Below are positions 53,807 to 63,556 of a stretch of DNA of 64,000 nt, piece by piece. This DNA is from Rahnella rivi. GTDB lineage: Bacteria; Pseudomonadota; Gammaproteobacteria; Enterobacterales; Enterobacteriaceae. The DNA is taken from contig NZ_JAFMOX010000049.1 in the NCBI RefSeq assembly GCF_019049655.1, positions 1 to 64,000 of the forward strand, in the 5' to 3' direction. The notes beneath the pieces were generated by a model that saw only the letters and a program-made list of their open reading frames with translations, made no database searches and was not told the origin of the DNA. Position 1 is the first letter of the stretch. Each line of letters starts with the position of its first letter. The translations under genes and the position numbers were made by a program.

Positions 53807-55351
53807 ATGTCGAGCAACAAAAAACCGATGGTTCTGGTGATTCTTGATGGTTACGGCCATCGTGAAGAGCAACAAGACAACGCCATTCTGAATGCCAAAA
53901 CACCGGTGATGGATTCTCTGTGGGCGACCCAGCCTCATACACTGATCGCCGCCTCCGGCCTGGACGTTGGCCTGCCTGACGGCCAGATGGGTAATTCTGA
54001 AGTCGGCCATGTCAATTTAGGCGCGGGTCGCATTGTGTATCAGGACCTGACCCGCCTTGATAAAGAGATCAAAGAAGGCGATTTCTTTAATAATAGCGTA
54101 CTGACTGCCGCTGTTGATCGCGCCGTCAGCGCGGGCAAAGCTGTCCACATCATGGGTCTGCTGTCTGCAGGCGGCGTGCACAGCCATGAAGACCACATCA
54201 TGGCGATGATTGAGCTGGCAAACCGTCGCGGCGCAAAAGCGATTTATCTGCATGCATTCCTCGATGGCCGTGATACACCGCCGCGCAGCGCAGAATCCGC
54301 ATTAAAACGCTTCTCTGAAAAATTCGCTGAAATCGGCACTGGCCGTATCGCCTCCCTTATTGGCCGTTACTACGCCATGGATCGCGATAACCGCTGGGAT
54401 CGCGTACAACTGGCCTATGACCTGATGACACAGGCAAGCGGCGCGTTCACCGCCGATACCGCGTTAGCAGGCCTGCAAGCTGCGTATGCCCGCGATGAAA
54501 ATGATGAATTCGTGAAACCTACCGTCCTGCAAACAGCCGGTGAAGAAACCGCAGCCATCAACGATGGCGATGCGATGATCTTCATGAACTTCCGTGCTGA
54601 CCGTGCACGTGAAATTACCCGCGCCTTTATCAGCCCGGACTTCGACGGTTTTACCCGCGAAAAAGTGATTAACTTCGGCGATTTCGTGATGCTGACCGAA
54701 TATGCCGCTGACATTGATGCTGCCTGCGCCTACCCACCGGCGTCACTGAAAAACACCCTGGGCGAATGGCTGATGGCGCATGACAAAACGCAACTGCGCA
54801 TCTCCGAAACCGAAAAATATGCCCACGTCACCTTCTTCTTTAATGGTGGGATGGAAGATGCGTTTACGGGTGAAGATCGTATTCTGGTGAAATCACCGAA
54901 CGTCGCCACATATGATTTACAACCGGAAATGAGCTCTGCTGAACTGACAGACAAACTGCTCGGCGCCATCGCCAGCGGTAAGTACGACGCCATTATTTGT
55001 AACTACCCGAATGGCGATATGGTCGGCCATACCGGTGTATACGAGGCGGCAGTCAATGCGGTGGAAACGCTGGATAAATGCGTCGCGCAGGTTGTTGATG
55101 CAGTGAAAGCCGTCGGCGGCCAATTGCTGATCACCGCCGACCACGGTAACGCAGAGCAAATGCGTGATCCCGCGACCGGTCAGGCGCATACCGCGCACAC
55201 CAGCCTGCCGGTTCCACTGATTTATGTGGGTGGCAACGCAGTGGCAGTGGAAGGCGGTAAACTGTCTGATATCGCACCGACCATGCTCTCACTGATGGGA
55301 ATGGACATTCCGCCAGAAATGAGCGGCAAACCGCTGTTTATCGCGCGTTAA
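53807..55351 (+). CDS. gpmM: 2,3-bisphosphoglycerate-independent phosphoglycerate mutase GpmM
   Basis: Mn-dependent interconversion of 3- and 2-phosphoglycerate in glycolysis. It has 514 residues, as in E. coli. It is of the alkaline-phosphatase superfamily, with the phosphoserine S64 in [14 protein letters not shown] and metal ligands in [10 protein letters not shown] near residue 13 and [13 protein letters not shown] near 440. I chose the ATG at 53807, with ACTGAGGTCA upstream. The frame is open 27 codons further but is not conserved. It is followed by a terminator and envC-yibQ. Confidence 0.96.
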   Translation: MSSNKKPMVLVILDGYGHREEQQDNAILNAKTPVMDSLWATQPHTLIAASGLDVGLPDGQMGNSEVGHVNLGAGRIVYQDLTRLDKEIKEGDFFNNSVLTAAVDRAVSAGKAVHIMGLLSAGGVHSHEDHIMAMIELANRRGAKAIYLHAFLDGRDTPPRSAESALKRFSEKFAEIGTGRIASLIGRYYAMDRDNRWDRVQLAYDLMTQASGAFTADTALAGLQAAYARDENDEFVKPTVLQTAGEETAAINDGDAMIFMNFRADRAREITRAFISPDFDGFTREKVINFGDFVMLTEYAADIDAACAYPPASLKNTLGEWLMAHDKTQLRISETEKYAHVTFFFNGGMEDAFTGEDRILVKSPNVATYDLQPEMSSAELTDKLLGAIASGKYDAIICNYPNGDMVGHTGVYEAAVNAVETLDKCVAQVVDAVKAVGGQLLITADHGNAEQMRDPATGQAHTAHTSLPVPLIYVGGNAVAVEGGKLSDIAPTMLSLMGMDIPPEMSGKPLFIAR

Positions 55352-55374
55352 TTTCCTAAAAAGCGCTGAAACAC

Positions 55375-55407
55375 AGGCGTATCAGCTCAGGCTGGTACGC
55401 CTTTTTT
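55375..55407 (+). terminator. Terminator after gpmM
   Basis: AGGCGTA...TACGCCT pairs across a 19-base loop that itself contains TCAG/CTGG pairing, followed by TTTTTT, 24 bases past the gpmM stop. Confidence 0.75.
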
Positions 55408-55523
55408 GTTTGTGCATCAGCCGGTTGATTAGTGTTACGATACGGCCAGGGACAGCCATATTGTCTATCATCCACGGTCGACAAGCGGAAAAAAGTTTGA
55501 GCAAATTCATTCATTTCAGCCTG

Positions 55524-56789
55524 ATGAGAAATCGCCTTTCCGCTTCGGACAAGGGCGCATCCGCCTTCCCATCTTCAGCCTTATTACTCTGTGCCTCACT
55601 ACTGACGCTTTCCCTGAATGCCCACGCTGATGACAATAAAGATCAGCTCAAAACCATTCAGCAAAACATCGCAGAAAAAGAAAAAAGCGTTAAGCAGCAG
55701 AAACTGCAACGCGGCACGTTGCTGCAACAATTGCAGGCGCAGGAAAAAACCATTGCTTCAGCCAGCAGCGAACTTCGCGGCACGCAATCCACGCTAACCA
55801 CGCTCGGTAAAGAGATCTCCGGGCTGACGGCGTCTATCGACAAGTTGCAGAAACAGCAAAAAACCCAGGAAGCCATCCTCGCCAAACAGCTCGATTCCGC
55901 TTTTCGTGTGGGCCAGCATAAAGGTCTGCAACTCCTACTAAGCAGTGAAGAGAGTGAACGCAGCGAGCGGATCCTGGCGTATTTCGGCTACCTGAACGAA
56001 GCCCGGCAGAAGAGCATCGAAGAACTGAAACAGACGCGCACCACGCTTGGAGAACAGCGGGTTTCTCTGCAATCCAAACAAACCCAACAGAAAAGCCTGT
56101 TAGGCGAGCAGCAAACCCAGCAGCAAAAGCTGGAGCAAGCTCGCTTAGCACGTAAGAAAACGCTGACGGCGCTGGAATCCTCTTTGCAAAAAGATGAACA
56201 GAGCCTGACTGAGCTGCGCGCCAACGAATCCAGTCTGCAAAACAAAATTGCCGCCGCTGAACGTGCGGCAAAAGCCCGTGCAGAAAAAGAAGCACGTGAG
56301 GCCGCAGCGGTCAGGGCCAAAGAGCAGCAGGCGAAGAAAAAAGGGTCAACCTATAAACCCACCCAAAGCGAGCAATCACTCATGGCGCGTACGGGCGGGT
56401 TGGGCAGGCCATCAGGCCAGAATATGTGGCCAGTGAATGGTTCGTTGATACACCGTTTCGGCGAACAGTTACAGGGTGAACTACGCTGGAAAGGCATCGT
56501 GATTTCAGCGCGTGAAGGCAGTGATGTCCGGGCGATCGCTGAAGGCCGCGTCATTCTGGCAGACTGGTTACAAGGCTATGGTCTGGTTGTGGTCATTGAT
56601 CACGGCAGGGGCGATATGAGTTTGTACGGATACAACCAGGATGCGCTGGTCAGCGTAGGCGACCAGGTGAAAACCGGTCAGGCTATTGCCAAAGTAGGGA
56701 ACAGCGGCGGACAAGGCCAGCCATCGCTGTATTTTGAAATTCGTCGTCAGGGCCAGGCCGTTAATCCACAGCCGTGGTTGGGAAGATAG
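55524..56789 (+). CDS. envC: Murein hydrolase activator EnvC
   Basis: Periplasmic division factor that activates AmiA and AmiB at the septum via FtsEX. It has a signal peptide (about residues 15-36, LLLCASLLTLSLNAHA), a long coiled coil (about 38-270) and a C-terminal LytM domain. The LytM zinc ligands are missing (LYFEIR instead of a HxH motif), as expected for the regulatory EnvC. The start is uncertain: the ATG at 55524 gives 421 residues (E. coli 419); a TTG at 55497 and an ATG at 55410 are in frame. Confidence 0.92.
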   Translation: MRNRLSASDKGASAFPSSALLLCASLLTLSLNAHADDNKDQLKTIQQNIAEKEKSVKQQKLQRGTLLQQLQAQEKTIASASSELRGTQSTLTTLGKEISGLTASIDKLQKQQKTQEAILAKQLDSAFRVGQHKGLQLLLSSEESERSERILAYFGYLNEARQKSIEELKQTRTTLGEQRVSLQSKQTQQKSLLGEQQTQQQKLEQARLARKKTLTALESSLQKDEQSLTELRANESSLQNKIAAAERAAKARAEKEAREAAAVRAKEQQAKKKGSTYKPTQSEQSLMARTGGLGRPSGQNMWPVNGSLIHRFGEQLQGELRWKGIVISAREGSDVRAIAEGRVILADWLQGYGLVVVIDHGRGDMSLYGYNQDALVSVGDQVKTGQAIAKVGNSGGQGQPSLYFEIRRQGQAVNPQPWLGR

Positions 56790-56791
56790 CA

Positions 56792-57772
56792 TTGCGATAC
56801 AAAAAGTCCGTTTTAGTTGCCCTCTGTGGTACTGCGTTATTCGTTTGTCAGGTTCAGGCAGCGAAATTATCCATCCTGATCGATGACTTTGGTTATCGTC
56901 AGCATGAGGAAAACCAGGTACTTCAGATGCCAAAAGCGGTATCCGTCGCCATTTTCCCCAATGCCCCTGATTCGCAAATGATGATGAACAAAGCCCATCA
57001 GCAGGGACGTGAGATCCTCATTCACCTGCCGATGGCGCCGCTCAGTAAGCAACCGCTGGAAAAGGATACCCTCACGCCGTCAATGAGCGCGGCTGAGGTC
57101 AAACGTATCGTTGATCAGGCCATCCGCAATATTCCCTACGCCATCGGCATCAATAACCATATGGGCAGCGCGATGACCTCAAGCCGCAGCGGCATGGACA
57201 ATGTCATGCAGGCGATGAACGCCCACAATCTGTTTTTTCTCGACAGCATGACTATCGGCAATACCCAGTCGGTCAATGCGGCTCAGGGAACGCGCGTGAA
57301 AGTCATCAAGCGCAATGTCTTTCTGGATGATGTGCAAAATGAGGGCGAGATCCGCCGTCAGTTTGAACGCGCCATTCAGCTGGCACGTAAGAATGGCTAT
57401 GCGATTGCCATCGGGCATCCGCATCCGGCGACAGTAAAAGTGCTGCAACAAATGCTGCCGAATTTGCCTTCCGATATTGTTCTGGTACGGCCAAGTGAGT
57501 TACTTAACGAGCCGGTACGCAGCTCATCATCAGCGGGTAAACCGCCGAAATCGACATCGGTAAAATCCGCGAGCAAAGGCATCAGCGTGTGCCGTGTGAA
57601 ACAGCCTGCTCCGCAGATTTACGCAGATACGATGTTTAAAGTTATCGGTGAAAGCCTGGCAACATTACCGGCTGTGGTATTCATTGAACGTCAGTATCAT
57701 ATTTTGACCACGTCTGTGGGATCGGCACCGGTTGAGCCGCATGCCGACACCACACCCGAGGCGAAGAAATAA
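56792..57772 (+). CDS. yibQ: Divergent polysaccharide deacetylase family protein YibQ
   Basis: Secreted protein of the divergent polysaccharide deacetylase family (Pfam DUF610 type). It has an N-terminal signal (SVLVALCGTALFVCQVQA), then LSILIDDFGYRQHEENQVL, REILIHLPMAPLSKQPLEKDTL and AIGHPHPATVKVLQQMLP, matching E. coli YibQ (319 residues). I favour a TTG start at 56792, two bases past the envC stop, giving 326 residues; a GTG at 56774 inside envC is the alternative. It is probably cotranscribed with envC. Substrate is unknown. Confidence 0.85.
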   Translation: MRYKKSVLVALCGTALFVCQVQAAKLSILIDDFGYRQHEENQVLQMPKAVSVAIFPNAPDSQMMMNKAHQQGREILIHLPMAPLSKQPLEKDTLTPSMSAAEVKRIVDQAIRNIPYAIGINNHMGSAMTSSRSGMDNVMQAMNAHNLFFLDSMTIGNTQSVNAAQGTRVKVIKRNVFLDDVQNEGEIRRQFERAIQLARKNGYAIAIGHPHPATVKVLQQMLPNLPSDIVLVRPSELLNEPVRSSSSAGKPPKSTSVKSASKGISVCRVKQPAPQIYADTMFKVIGESLATLPAVVFIERQYHILTTSVGSAPVEPHADTTPEAKK

Positions 57773-57849
57773 AACACGTACGCAACGTATTGATAAGCAA
57801 GCTCATAGCGCCTAAAAGCAAATAGGTAGAGCTTAAAGAATTTGCCCCT

Positions 57850-57855
57850 TATAAT
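57850..57855 (+). promoter_or_regulatory. -10 element upstream of the glycosyltransferase pair
   Basis: TATAAT, a perfect sigma-70 -10 hexamer, lies 47 bases before the first glycosyltransferase with a GC-rich discriminator (GGGCGC). No good -35 exists at 16-18 bases. The pair therefore may have its own transcript rather than depend on envC-yibQ. Confidence 0.45.
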
Positions 57856-57901
57856 GGGCGCTGCATGTTTTTGGATTCAGACTGCGCAGGGGCGCTCATA
57901 A

Positions 57902-59125
57902 ATGGGACAAGATCGATCTAAAATTCTGCTGCTCGACAGCGGCAAAGAATGGGGAGGTGGCACTAACAGTATGTTAGAGCTGCTGAAAAGAATCGATCGG
58001 GAAAAATTTGAAATCAGCTGCTGCTTTTATAACGATTACGCGCGTGATAATGGGGAAACCATCAGCCAGATCCTGAACTCGCTGAATATTCCGGTCTTCT
58101 TCATTCCGCAGGTTAAGCAACCTGCATGGGCAAAAATCAGTAAAGAAGTGCTGCGTACCATGTTTTTCTTCAGCAGTGCCCTGCGCCAGAAAGCCATTTA
58201 CTCCATCGATAAAATCTGGCGCATCAATCCCAATATCCGCAAAATCCACTCCCTGCTGGAGCTTGGACAGTTCGACATTTTATATATGAATAATCAGCCC
58301 AGCTCTAACGTTGAAGGCTATTATTCCACCACCGGTTTACCGACAGAAATTGTGCAGCATTGCCGCATTGAGCCGGTCCTTAACCGCGATGTCGTGCGGA
58401 TTGTGAACAAGTTCTGCCACAGCATTATTTCTGTGTCTCAGGGCGTTCAGGAACAATTGCTTAAGCGCGGCGTGCGCAGCGAATTATGTTTCACCGTTTT
58501 CAACGGCATTGATATTAATCAGCCGCTGCCTGATGGCAAAAATATTCGCCGGGAGCTGGATGCTAAAGACGATACCTTCATCTTTGGCAGCATCGGCTCT
58601 CTGATCAACCGCAAAGCCCATCACTTCACCTTGCTGGCGCTGGATAAATTCAACCGCGCCTTTCCTGAAGCAAAATGGAAGATGGTTTTTGTGGGCGAAG
58701 GCCCAAATTTGCGTCGCTTAATCCAGCAGGCTGCCAGCCTGAATATGATGGATAAAGTGGTGTTCACCGGCTTTCAAAATAATGCGCTGGAATATCTTTC
58801 CGCTTTCGATGCCTTTATCCTGGGATCGAAAAGTGAGGGCCTGCCGCGTGTTGTTCTGGAATCTATGTTATTGAAAACCCCAGTGATTGGTTCCAATGTC
58901 ACCGGCACGGCCGAGCTTGTGAAGAATACTGAAACGGGCATGTTGTTCGAGTACGGCGACGTTGAGATGCTGTTTAACCATATGAAAACGCTGTATCTCA
59001 ATGAGCATCTCCGCCACGAGATCGCGCAGCGGGCGAACCTTAATGTTCGCGATAAATTTGCCATTGAGAAGTATGTCTCTGGCGTAGAAACCGTTTTAAG
59101 CAGTGTCAAAAAGAAACAAGGCTGA
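57902..59125 (+). CDS. GT4-type glycosyltransferase, probable LPS core
   Basis: A 407-residue cytoplasmic/peripheral enzyme with the GT-B fold of family 4: an N-terminal acceptor domain opening KILLLDSGKEWGGGTNSMLELLKRID, and a donor domain (about 195-390) with FIFGSIGSLINRKAHH, MVFVGEGPNLRRLI and the E-x7-E donor motif FILGSKSEGLPRVVLESM. No signal peptide. It lies two bases before a second glycosyltransferase, at the yibQ-tdh site where E. coli carries the LPS-core glycosyltransferase waaH (yibD), and near hldD-waaF. Sugar donor and acceptor are unknown. Confidence 0.8.
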   Translation: MGQDRSKILLLDSGKEWGGGTNSMLELLKRIDREKFEISCCFYNDYARDNGETISQILNSLNIPVFFIPQVKQPAWAKISKEVLRTMFFFSSALRQKAIYSIDKIWRINPNIRKIHSLLELGQFDILYMNNQPSSNVEGYYSTTGLPTEIVQHCRIEPVLNRDVVRIVNKFCHSIISVSQGVQEQLLKRGVRSELCFTVFNGIDINQPLPDGKNIRRELDAKDDTFIFGSIGSLINRKAHHFTLLALDKFNRAFPEAKWKMVFVGEGPNLRRLIQQAASLNMMDKVVFTGFQNNALEYLSAFDAFILGSKSEGLPRVVLESMLLKTPVIGSNVTGTAELVKNTETGMLFEYGDVEMLFNHMKTLYLNEHLRHEIAQRANLNVRDKFAIEKYVSGVETVLSSVKKKQG

Positions 59126-59127
59126 AC

Positions 59128-60057
59128 ATGTTCAAATTTCTGAATTCAAAATATCGTCATATTCTTTCGCGTCACAATCTGCCTTACGCGCAGACGCTGA
59201 CTGCCGGTATGCCAAAGAACAGCGTGACGTCTGTGGTGATCCCTTCCACGGGCGCTGACTATATTGAAGAAGCCTGTTTGTGCGCCGAGTTTGCCGACAA
59301 ATTTGCCACTGAGTTACAGGAAATCGTCATTGTTACCGATCAGGACGCCAGCCAGTTCAGAACGCTGCCAGAGAAAGTCCGTATTGTGACGCTCAGTCCT
59401 GAAACAAAATCCGGCGACTATCGCTATAAGCAAATTTACCTGAGCCGGTTGATCAAACTGATGGCGCCCTTGCAGGCCAGAACTGACGGTATTTTGATGA
59501 TCGATTCAGATTTGAATCTCCTGAAAATGCCGGAAATTCAGTTGCATGAAAATCACATTTATTCGAGTTTCCGTCAGGGCAAAATGATCGCAAAACTCGA
59601 CGGTTGCGATCCGGCCAGCATTCCGGCTTATTACAAAGACAGCGTGCGACCTTACATCGTTGACCACGTTAACGGGGCATTCTTGGCGGCAACGCGCAAA
59701 ACCTGGGAACGCCTGTGCCCGCTGTGGATTATGTTTTTCCGCGATACCTGGAATATTCTGCCTGATAACCAGCCACCCACGGATCAACTGCCGCTCGCTG
59801 CCATGCTCGATACGCTGGACATCCAAAGCGTCAATTTAGGCGACTGGATGAACTGGCCGGTGTCGAAGAAAATTGGTGGCACGCCGTCAGTCATTCCAAA
59901 AGAAGTGATTGGCGCGCACGGGGGTTTCCCGCTGTCTGAATGGCAGAAATATCTGGCCTCGCCGGATAATGAGTTGCTGTTTAAAGGGCAGGATTACACC
60001 CGCAAAGTGCGCTACCTCACCGATGCCGAGAAGCAAGCGGCAGATCCCACGCTGTAG
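59128..60057 (+). CDS. GT-A-type glycosyltransferase-like protein, probable LPS core
   Basis: A 309-residue protein not matched to a named family by eye. It starts with a nucleotide-sugar-like domain (SVVIPSTGADYIEEACLCAEFADKF, then IVIVTD) and has a clear DxD metal motif ILMIDSDLNLLKMP near residue 127; DHVNGAFLAATRKTWERLC around 180 resembles the acceptor half of GT-A enzymes. It has no membrane span. It is translationally coupled to the preceding GT4 gene and followed by a terminator. I infer a sugar transfer to LPS core, donor unknown. Confidence 0.7.
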   Translation: MFKFLNSKYRHILSRHNLPYAQTLTAGMPKNSVTSVVIPSTGADYIEEACLCAEFADKFATELQEIVIVTDQDASQFRTLPEKVRIVTLSPETKSGDYRYKQIYLSRLIKLMAPLQARTDGILMIDSDLNLLKMPEIQLHENHIYSSFRQGKMIAKLDGCDPASIPAYYKDSVRPYIVDHVNGAFLAATRKTWERLCPLWIMFFRDTWNILPDNQPPTDQLPLAAMLDTLDIQSVNLGDWMNWPVSKKIGGTPSVIPKEVIGAHGGFPLSEWQKYLASPDNELLFKGQDYTRKVRYLTDAEKQAADPTL

Positions 60058-60078
60058 AATGTATTGTGGTACGAAAAT

Positions 60079-60107
60079 AAAAGGCCCGCTGATTTTGCGG
60101 GCCTTTG
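60079..60107. terminator. Bidirectional terminator between the glycosyltransferase pair and tdh
   Basis: AAAAGGCCCGC-TGATTTT-GCGGGCCTTT: an 8-base GC stem flanked by A's and T's between convergent genes. Confidence 0.88.
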
Positions 60108-60123
60108 TCATTGAAGCGTTGTG

Positions 60124-61146
60124 TTACCAGTCGAGAATAACTTTGCCTGAATGCCCTGAACGCATGGCATCGAAGCCTTTCTGGAAGTCATTAATGGGGA
60201 AATGATGGGTAATCAGCGGTGTGAGATCTAAACCAGACTGGATCAGCGCCGCCATTTTGTACCAGGTTTCGAACATCTCACGCCCGTAAATCCCTTTGAT
60301 AAACAGACCTTTGAAGATTACCTGATTCCAGTCGATCGCCATTTCGGTCGAAGGAATGCCCAGCATCGCAATCCGGCCGCCGTGATTCATCGCGCTGAGC
60401 ATGCTGCGAAATGCAGCCGGCGCACCGGACATTTCCAGACCGACGTCAAACCCTTCCGTCATTCCCAGCTCTTCCATCACTTCAGGCAGGCTTTGCTGGC
60501 TGACATTCACCGCACGGGTGACGCCCATTTTTCGCGCCAGCTCCAGCCGGTATTCGTTCATATCCGTGATGACCACGTGGCGCGCACCGACGTGCTTGCA
60601 GATGGCCGCCGCCATGATACCGATCGGCCCGGCACCACTGATCAGTACATCTTCACCCACCAGATCAAACGACAGTGCGGTATGCACCGCATTGCCCAGC
60701 GGGTCGAAAATAGCGGCCAGATCATCAGAAATGTTATCCGGAATTTTAAAAGCATTGAACGCGGGCAACACCAGATATTCAGCAAACGCACCAGGCCGGT
60801 TAACGCCGACGCCCTGCGCATTTCGGCACAAATGCGTGCGGCCACCGCGACAATTGCGGCAATGCCCGCAGGTGATATGCCCTTCGCCGGAAACACGGTC
60901 GCCGAGACTAAAGCCTTTAACTTCCTGCCCGATCCCGACCACTTCACCGACGTACTCATGGCCGACCACCATCGGCACCGGAATGGTTTTTTGTGACCAT
61001 GCATCCCAGTTGTAGATATGCACATCGGTGCCACAGATCGCCGTTTTGCGGATTTTAATCAGCAAATCGTTATGGCCCATTTCCGGCACCGGCGCATCGG
61101 TCATCCAGATGCCTTCTTCACGTTTCAGTTTCGCTAACGCTTTCAT
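60124..61146 (-). CDS. tdh: L-threonine 3-dehydrogenase Tdh
   Basis: Zinc alcohol-dehydrogenase-type enzyme oxidising threonine to 2-amino-3-ketobutyrate. It has 340 residues (E. coli 341). Catalytic zinc is in [13 protein letters not shown] (C38) and [10 protein letters not shown]; the structural zinc cluster has four cysteines in [15 protein letters not shown]; the NAD motif is [13 protein letters not shown] chose the ATG at 61144-61146 with GAGGA six bases ahead; an ATG two codons earlier overlaps that site. It lies nine bases after kbl. Confidence 0.97.
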   Translation of the reverse strand: MKALAKLKREEGIWMTDAPVPEMGHNDLLIKIRKTAICGTDVHIYNWDAWSQKTIPVPMVVGHEYVGEVVGIGQEVKGFSLGDRVSGEGHITCGHCRNCRGGRTHLCRNAQGVGVNRPGAFAEYLVLPAFNAFKIPDNISDDLAAIFDPLGNAVHTALSFDLVGEDVLISGAGPIGIMAAAICKHVGARHVVITDMNEYRLELARKMGVTRAVNVSQQSLPEVMEELGMTEGFDVGLEMSGAPAAFRSMLSAMNHGGRIAMLGIPSTEMAIDWNQVIFKGLFIKGIYGREMFETWYKMAALIQSGLDLTPLITHHFPINDFQKGFDAMRSGHSGKVILDW

Positions 61147-61155
61147 GGACATTCC

Positions 61156-62352
61156 TCAGGCGATCACGCCAAGTTTTTTACCGATACGGATGAAAGCGTC
61201 AACGGCCTGTTCGATCTGTTCAGTCGTATGGGCGGCTGACATTTGGGTGCGGATCCGCGCCTGCCCCTGAGGCACAACCGGGTAGAAGAACCCGGTCACG
61301 TAAATCCCTTCCTGCTGAAGTTGGGCAGCAAAATCCTGCGCCAGCCGTGCCTCGCCCAGCATCACCGGAATGATGGCGTGATCGGCACCTGCCAGGGTAA
61401 ACCCCGCCGCCGTCATTTTTTTGCGGAACAGTTTGGAATTGGAGAGCAGCTTCTCGCGCAGCTCACTGCCGGCTTCGAGCATGGATAACACTTTTATCGA
61501 GGCAGCAACGATCGAAGGGGCCAGCGAATTCGAGAACAGATAAGGTCGCGAGCGCTGGCGCAGCCAGTCGATGACCTCCTGTCGTGCGGCGGTATATCCA
61601 CCCGATGCCCCACCCAGCGCTTTGCCGAGCGTACCGGTGATAATATCAACGCGGCCCATCACATCGCAGTATTCATGCGTTCCGCGCCCTTCTGCACCGA
61701 CAAAACCGACCGCATGGGAATCATCGACCATCACCAGCGCATCAAAACGCTCCGCCAGATCGCACACGCCTTTCAGGTTGGCGATCACCCCATCCATCGA
61801 AAATACACCGTCGGTCGCGACCAGAATATGGCGCGCACCGTCGTCTTTTGCCTGCTGTAAACGGGCTTCCAGCTCGGCCATATTGTTGTTGGCGTAACGA
61901 TAGCGTTTCGCTTTGCATAACCGTACACCGTCAATAATGGAGGCATGGTTGAGTGCGTCCGAAATAATCGCGTCTTCTTCTCCCAGGAGGGTTTCGAACA
62001 GGCCGCCGTTTGCATCGAAACAGGAGGAATAGAGAATGGCATCGTCCATACCCAGAAAATCTGCCAGACGATGTTCGAGCTCTTTATGGGTATCTTGTGT
62101 GCCGCAAATAAAACGCACCGAAGCCATGCCGAAACCGTGGCTGTCAAGACCGGCCTTGGCGGCCCGGATTAATTCAGGATGGTTCGCCAGCCCGAGATAG
62201 TTATTGGCGCAAAAATTAATGACCGGCTTTCCACCCGCGACCGAAACTTCGGGCTGCTGCGGAGTGGTCAGAATACGCTCTTCTTTAAACAGCCCTTCAA
62301 CCCGCGCCTGATCGAGCTGATCTTCCAACTGGCGATAAAACGAAACAGACAT
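61156..62352 (-). CDS. kbl: 2-amino-3-ketobutyrate coenzyme A ligase Kbl (glycine C-acetyltransferase)
   Basis: PLP enzyme splitting the Tdh product with CoA into glycine and acetyl-CoA. It has 398 residues, as in E. coli. Alpha-oxoamine synthase motifs are [14 protein letters not shown] near residue 46, [11 protein letters not shown] near 209 and the PLP lysine in [15 protein letters not shown] near 244. It is the first gene of kbl-tdh; E. coli controls this operon with Lrp. It is divergent from hldD. Confidence 0.97.
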   Translation of the reverse strand: MSVSFYRQLEDQLDQARVEGLFKEERILTTPQQPEVSVAGGKPVINFCANNYLGLANHPELIRAAKAGLDSHGFGMASVRFICGTQDTHKELEHRLADFLGMDDAILYSSCFDANGGLFETLLGEEDAIISDALNHASIIDGVRLCKAKRYRYANNNMAELEARLQQAKDDGARHILVATDGVFSMDGVIANLKGVCDLAERFDALVMVDDSHAVGFVGAEGRGTHEYCDVMGRVDIITGTLGKALGGASGGYTAARQEVIDWLRQRSRPYLFSNSLAPSIVAASIKVLSMLEAGSELREKLLSNSKLFRKKMTAAGFTLAGADHAIIPVMLGEARLAQDFAAQLQQEGIYVTGFFYPVVPQGQARIRTQMSAAHTTEQIEQAVDAFIRIGKKLGVIA

Positions 62353-62548
62353 ACAGTATTCTCCTGAAATGACTCATTCACGGAATACATTACTAATCTG
62401 CATATGAAATAACGATGAAAACGCTCACAAAATCTTCATTTTGCAGCATACTTCACGCCTTACGCTCTGAAACATAAGAATGCGTGATATCGGACACCTT
62501 CCCAATGTGAGCTTGATAATGAAGTGTTATGATATTGCCAACTGTATA

Positions 62549-62569
62549 AATCACGCATGGTGCGTGATT
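62549..62569 (+). repeat. Hairpin in the hldD leader
   Basis: AATCACGCA-TGG-TGCGTGATT is a perfect 9-base stem followed by TTAAAA, 24 bases before the hldD ATG. A partial copy of one arm (ATGCGTGATAT) lies at 62480. It may attenuate or stabilise the transcript; function is unknown. Confidence 0.55.
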
Positions 62570-62593
62570 TTAAAATGATTAAAGGTGAGTCCC

Positions 62594-63526
62594 ATGATAA
62601 TCGTCACTGGCGGCGCTGGTTTTATCGGCAGCAATATTATTAAATCGCTCAATGATATGGGATACCGCGATATTTTAGTGGTCGATAACCTGAAAGACGG
62701 TACCAAGTTCGTCAATCTGGTTGATCTGGATATTGCGGATTACTGCGACAAAGAAGATTTCATTGCCAGCATCGTCGCGGGTGATGATCTGGGTGATATC
62801 GACGCGATCTTCCATGAAGGCGCCTGCTCTTCCACCACCGAGTGGGACGGCAAATACATGATGGATAACAACTATCAGTATTCGAAAGATATCCTGCACT
62901 TCTGTCTGGACCGGAGCATTCCCTTCCTTTATGCCTCTTCCGCCGCCACTTACGGCAGCCAGAGCACCAGCTTTGTGGAAGAGCGTCAGTACGAGCAACC
63001 GCTGAACGTTTACGGCTACTCCAAATTCCTGTTTGACCAGTATGTTCGCGAAATTCTGCCGCATGCTGAATCGCAAATCTGTGGTTTCCGTTACTTCAAC
63101 GTGTATGGCCCGCGTGAAGGCCATAAAGGCAGCATGGCCAGCGTTGCGTTCCATCTGAACAACCAAATCAACGCCGGTGAGAATCCAAAATTATTCTCCG
63201 GCAGCGAAGGCTTCAAACGCGATTTCATCTATGTCGGTGACGTGGCCGCAGTAAACCTGTGGTTCTGGCAGAACGGCGTATCCGGTATTTTCAACTGCGG
63301 GACTGGCCGTTCAGAATCTTTCCAGGCCGTGGCAGATGCCGTGGTGGCTTACCACAAGTCGGGCGATATCGAATACATTCCGTTCCCGGAAAAACTGAAA
63401 GGTCGTTATCAGTCCTTCACTCAGGCTGATATGACGGCTCTGCGTAAAGCAGGCTACGACAAACCGTTTAAAACGGTTGCCGAAGGTGTGACGGAATACA
63501 TGAGCTGGCTCAACCGCACAGTCTAA
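62594..63526 (+). CDS. hldD: ADP-L-glycero-D-manno-heptose 6-epimerase HldD
   Basis: Converts ADP-D-glycero- to ADP-L-glycero-D-manno-heptose for the LPS inner core. It has 310 residues, as in E. coli. It is a short-chain dehydrogenase-type enzyme with the NADP motif [12 protein letters not shown] at residues 4-15, catalytic S116 in YASSAATYG and the YxxxK pair in [11 protein letters not shown] (Y140, K144). I chose the ATG at 62594, with AAAGGTGAG upstream; three extra upstream codons are not conserved. It is followed by waaF 30 bases later. Confidence 0.97.
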   Translation: MIIVTGGAGFIGSNIIKSLNDMGYRDILVVDNLKDGTKFVNLVDLDIADYCDKEDFIASIVAGDDLGDIDAIFHEGACSSTTEWDGKYMMDNNYQYSKDILHFCLDRSIPFLYASSAATYGSQSTSFVEERQYEQPLNVYGYSKFLFDQYVREILPHAESQICGFRYFNVYGPREGHKGSMASVAFHLNNQINAGENPKLFSGSEGFKRDFIYVGDVAAVNLWFWQNGVSGIFNCGTGRSESFQAVADAVVAYHKSGDIEYIPFPEKLKGRYQSFTQADMTALRKAGYDKPFKTVAEGVTEYMSWLNRTV

Positions 63527-63556
63527 GAACCGCACATTGAGGAATGGATTAACGGT

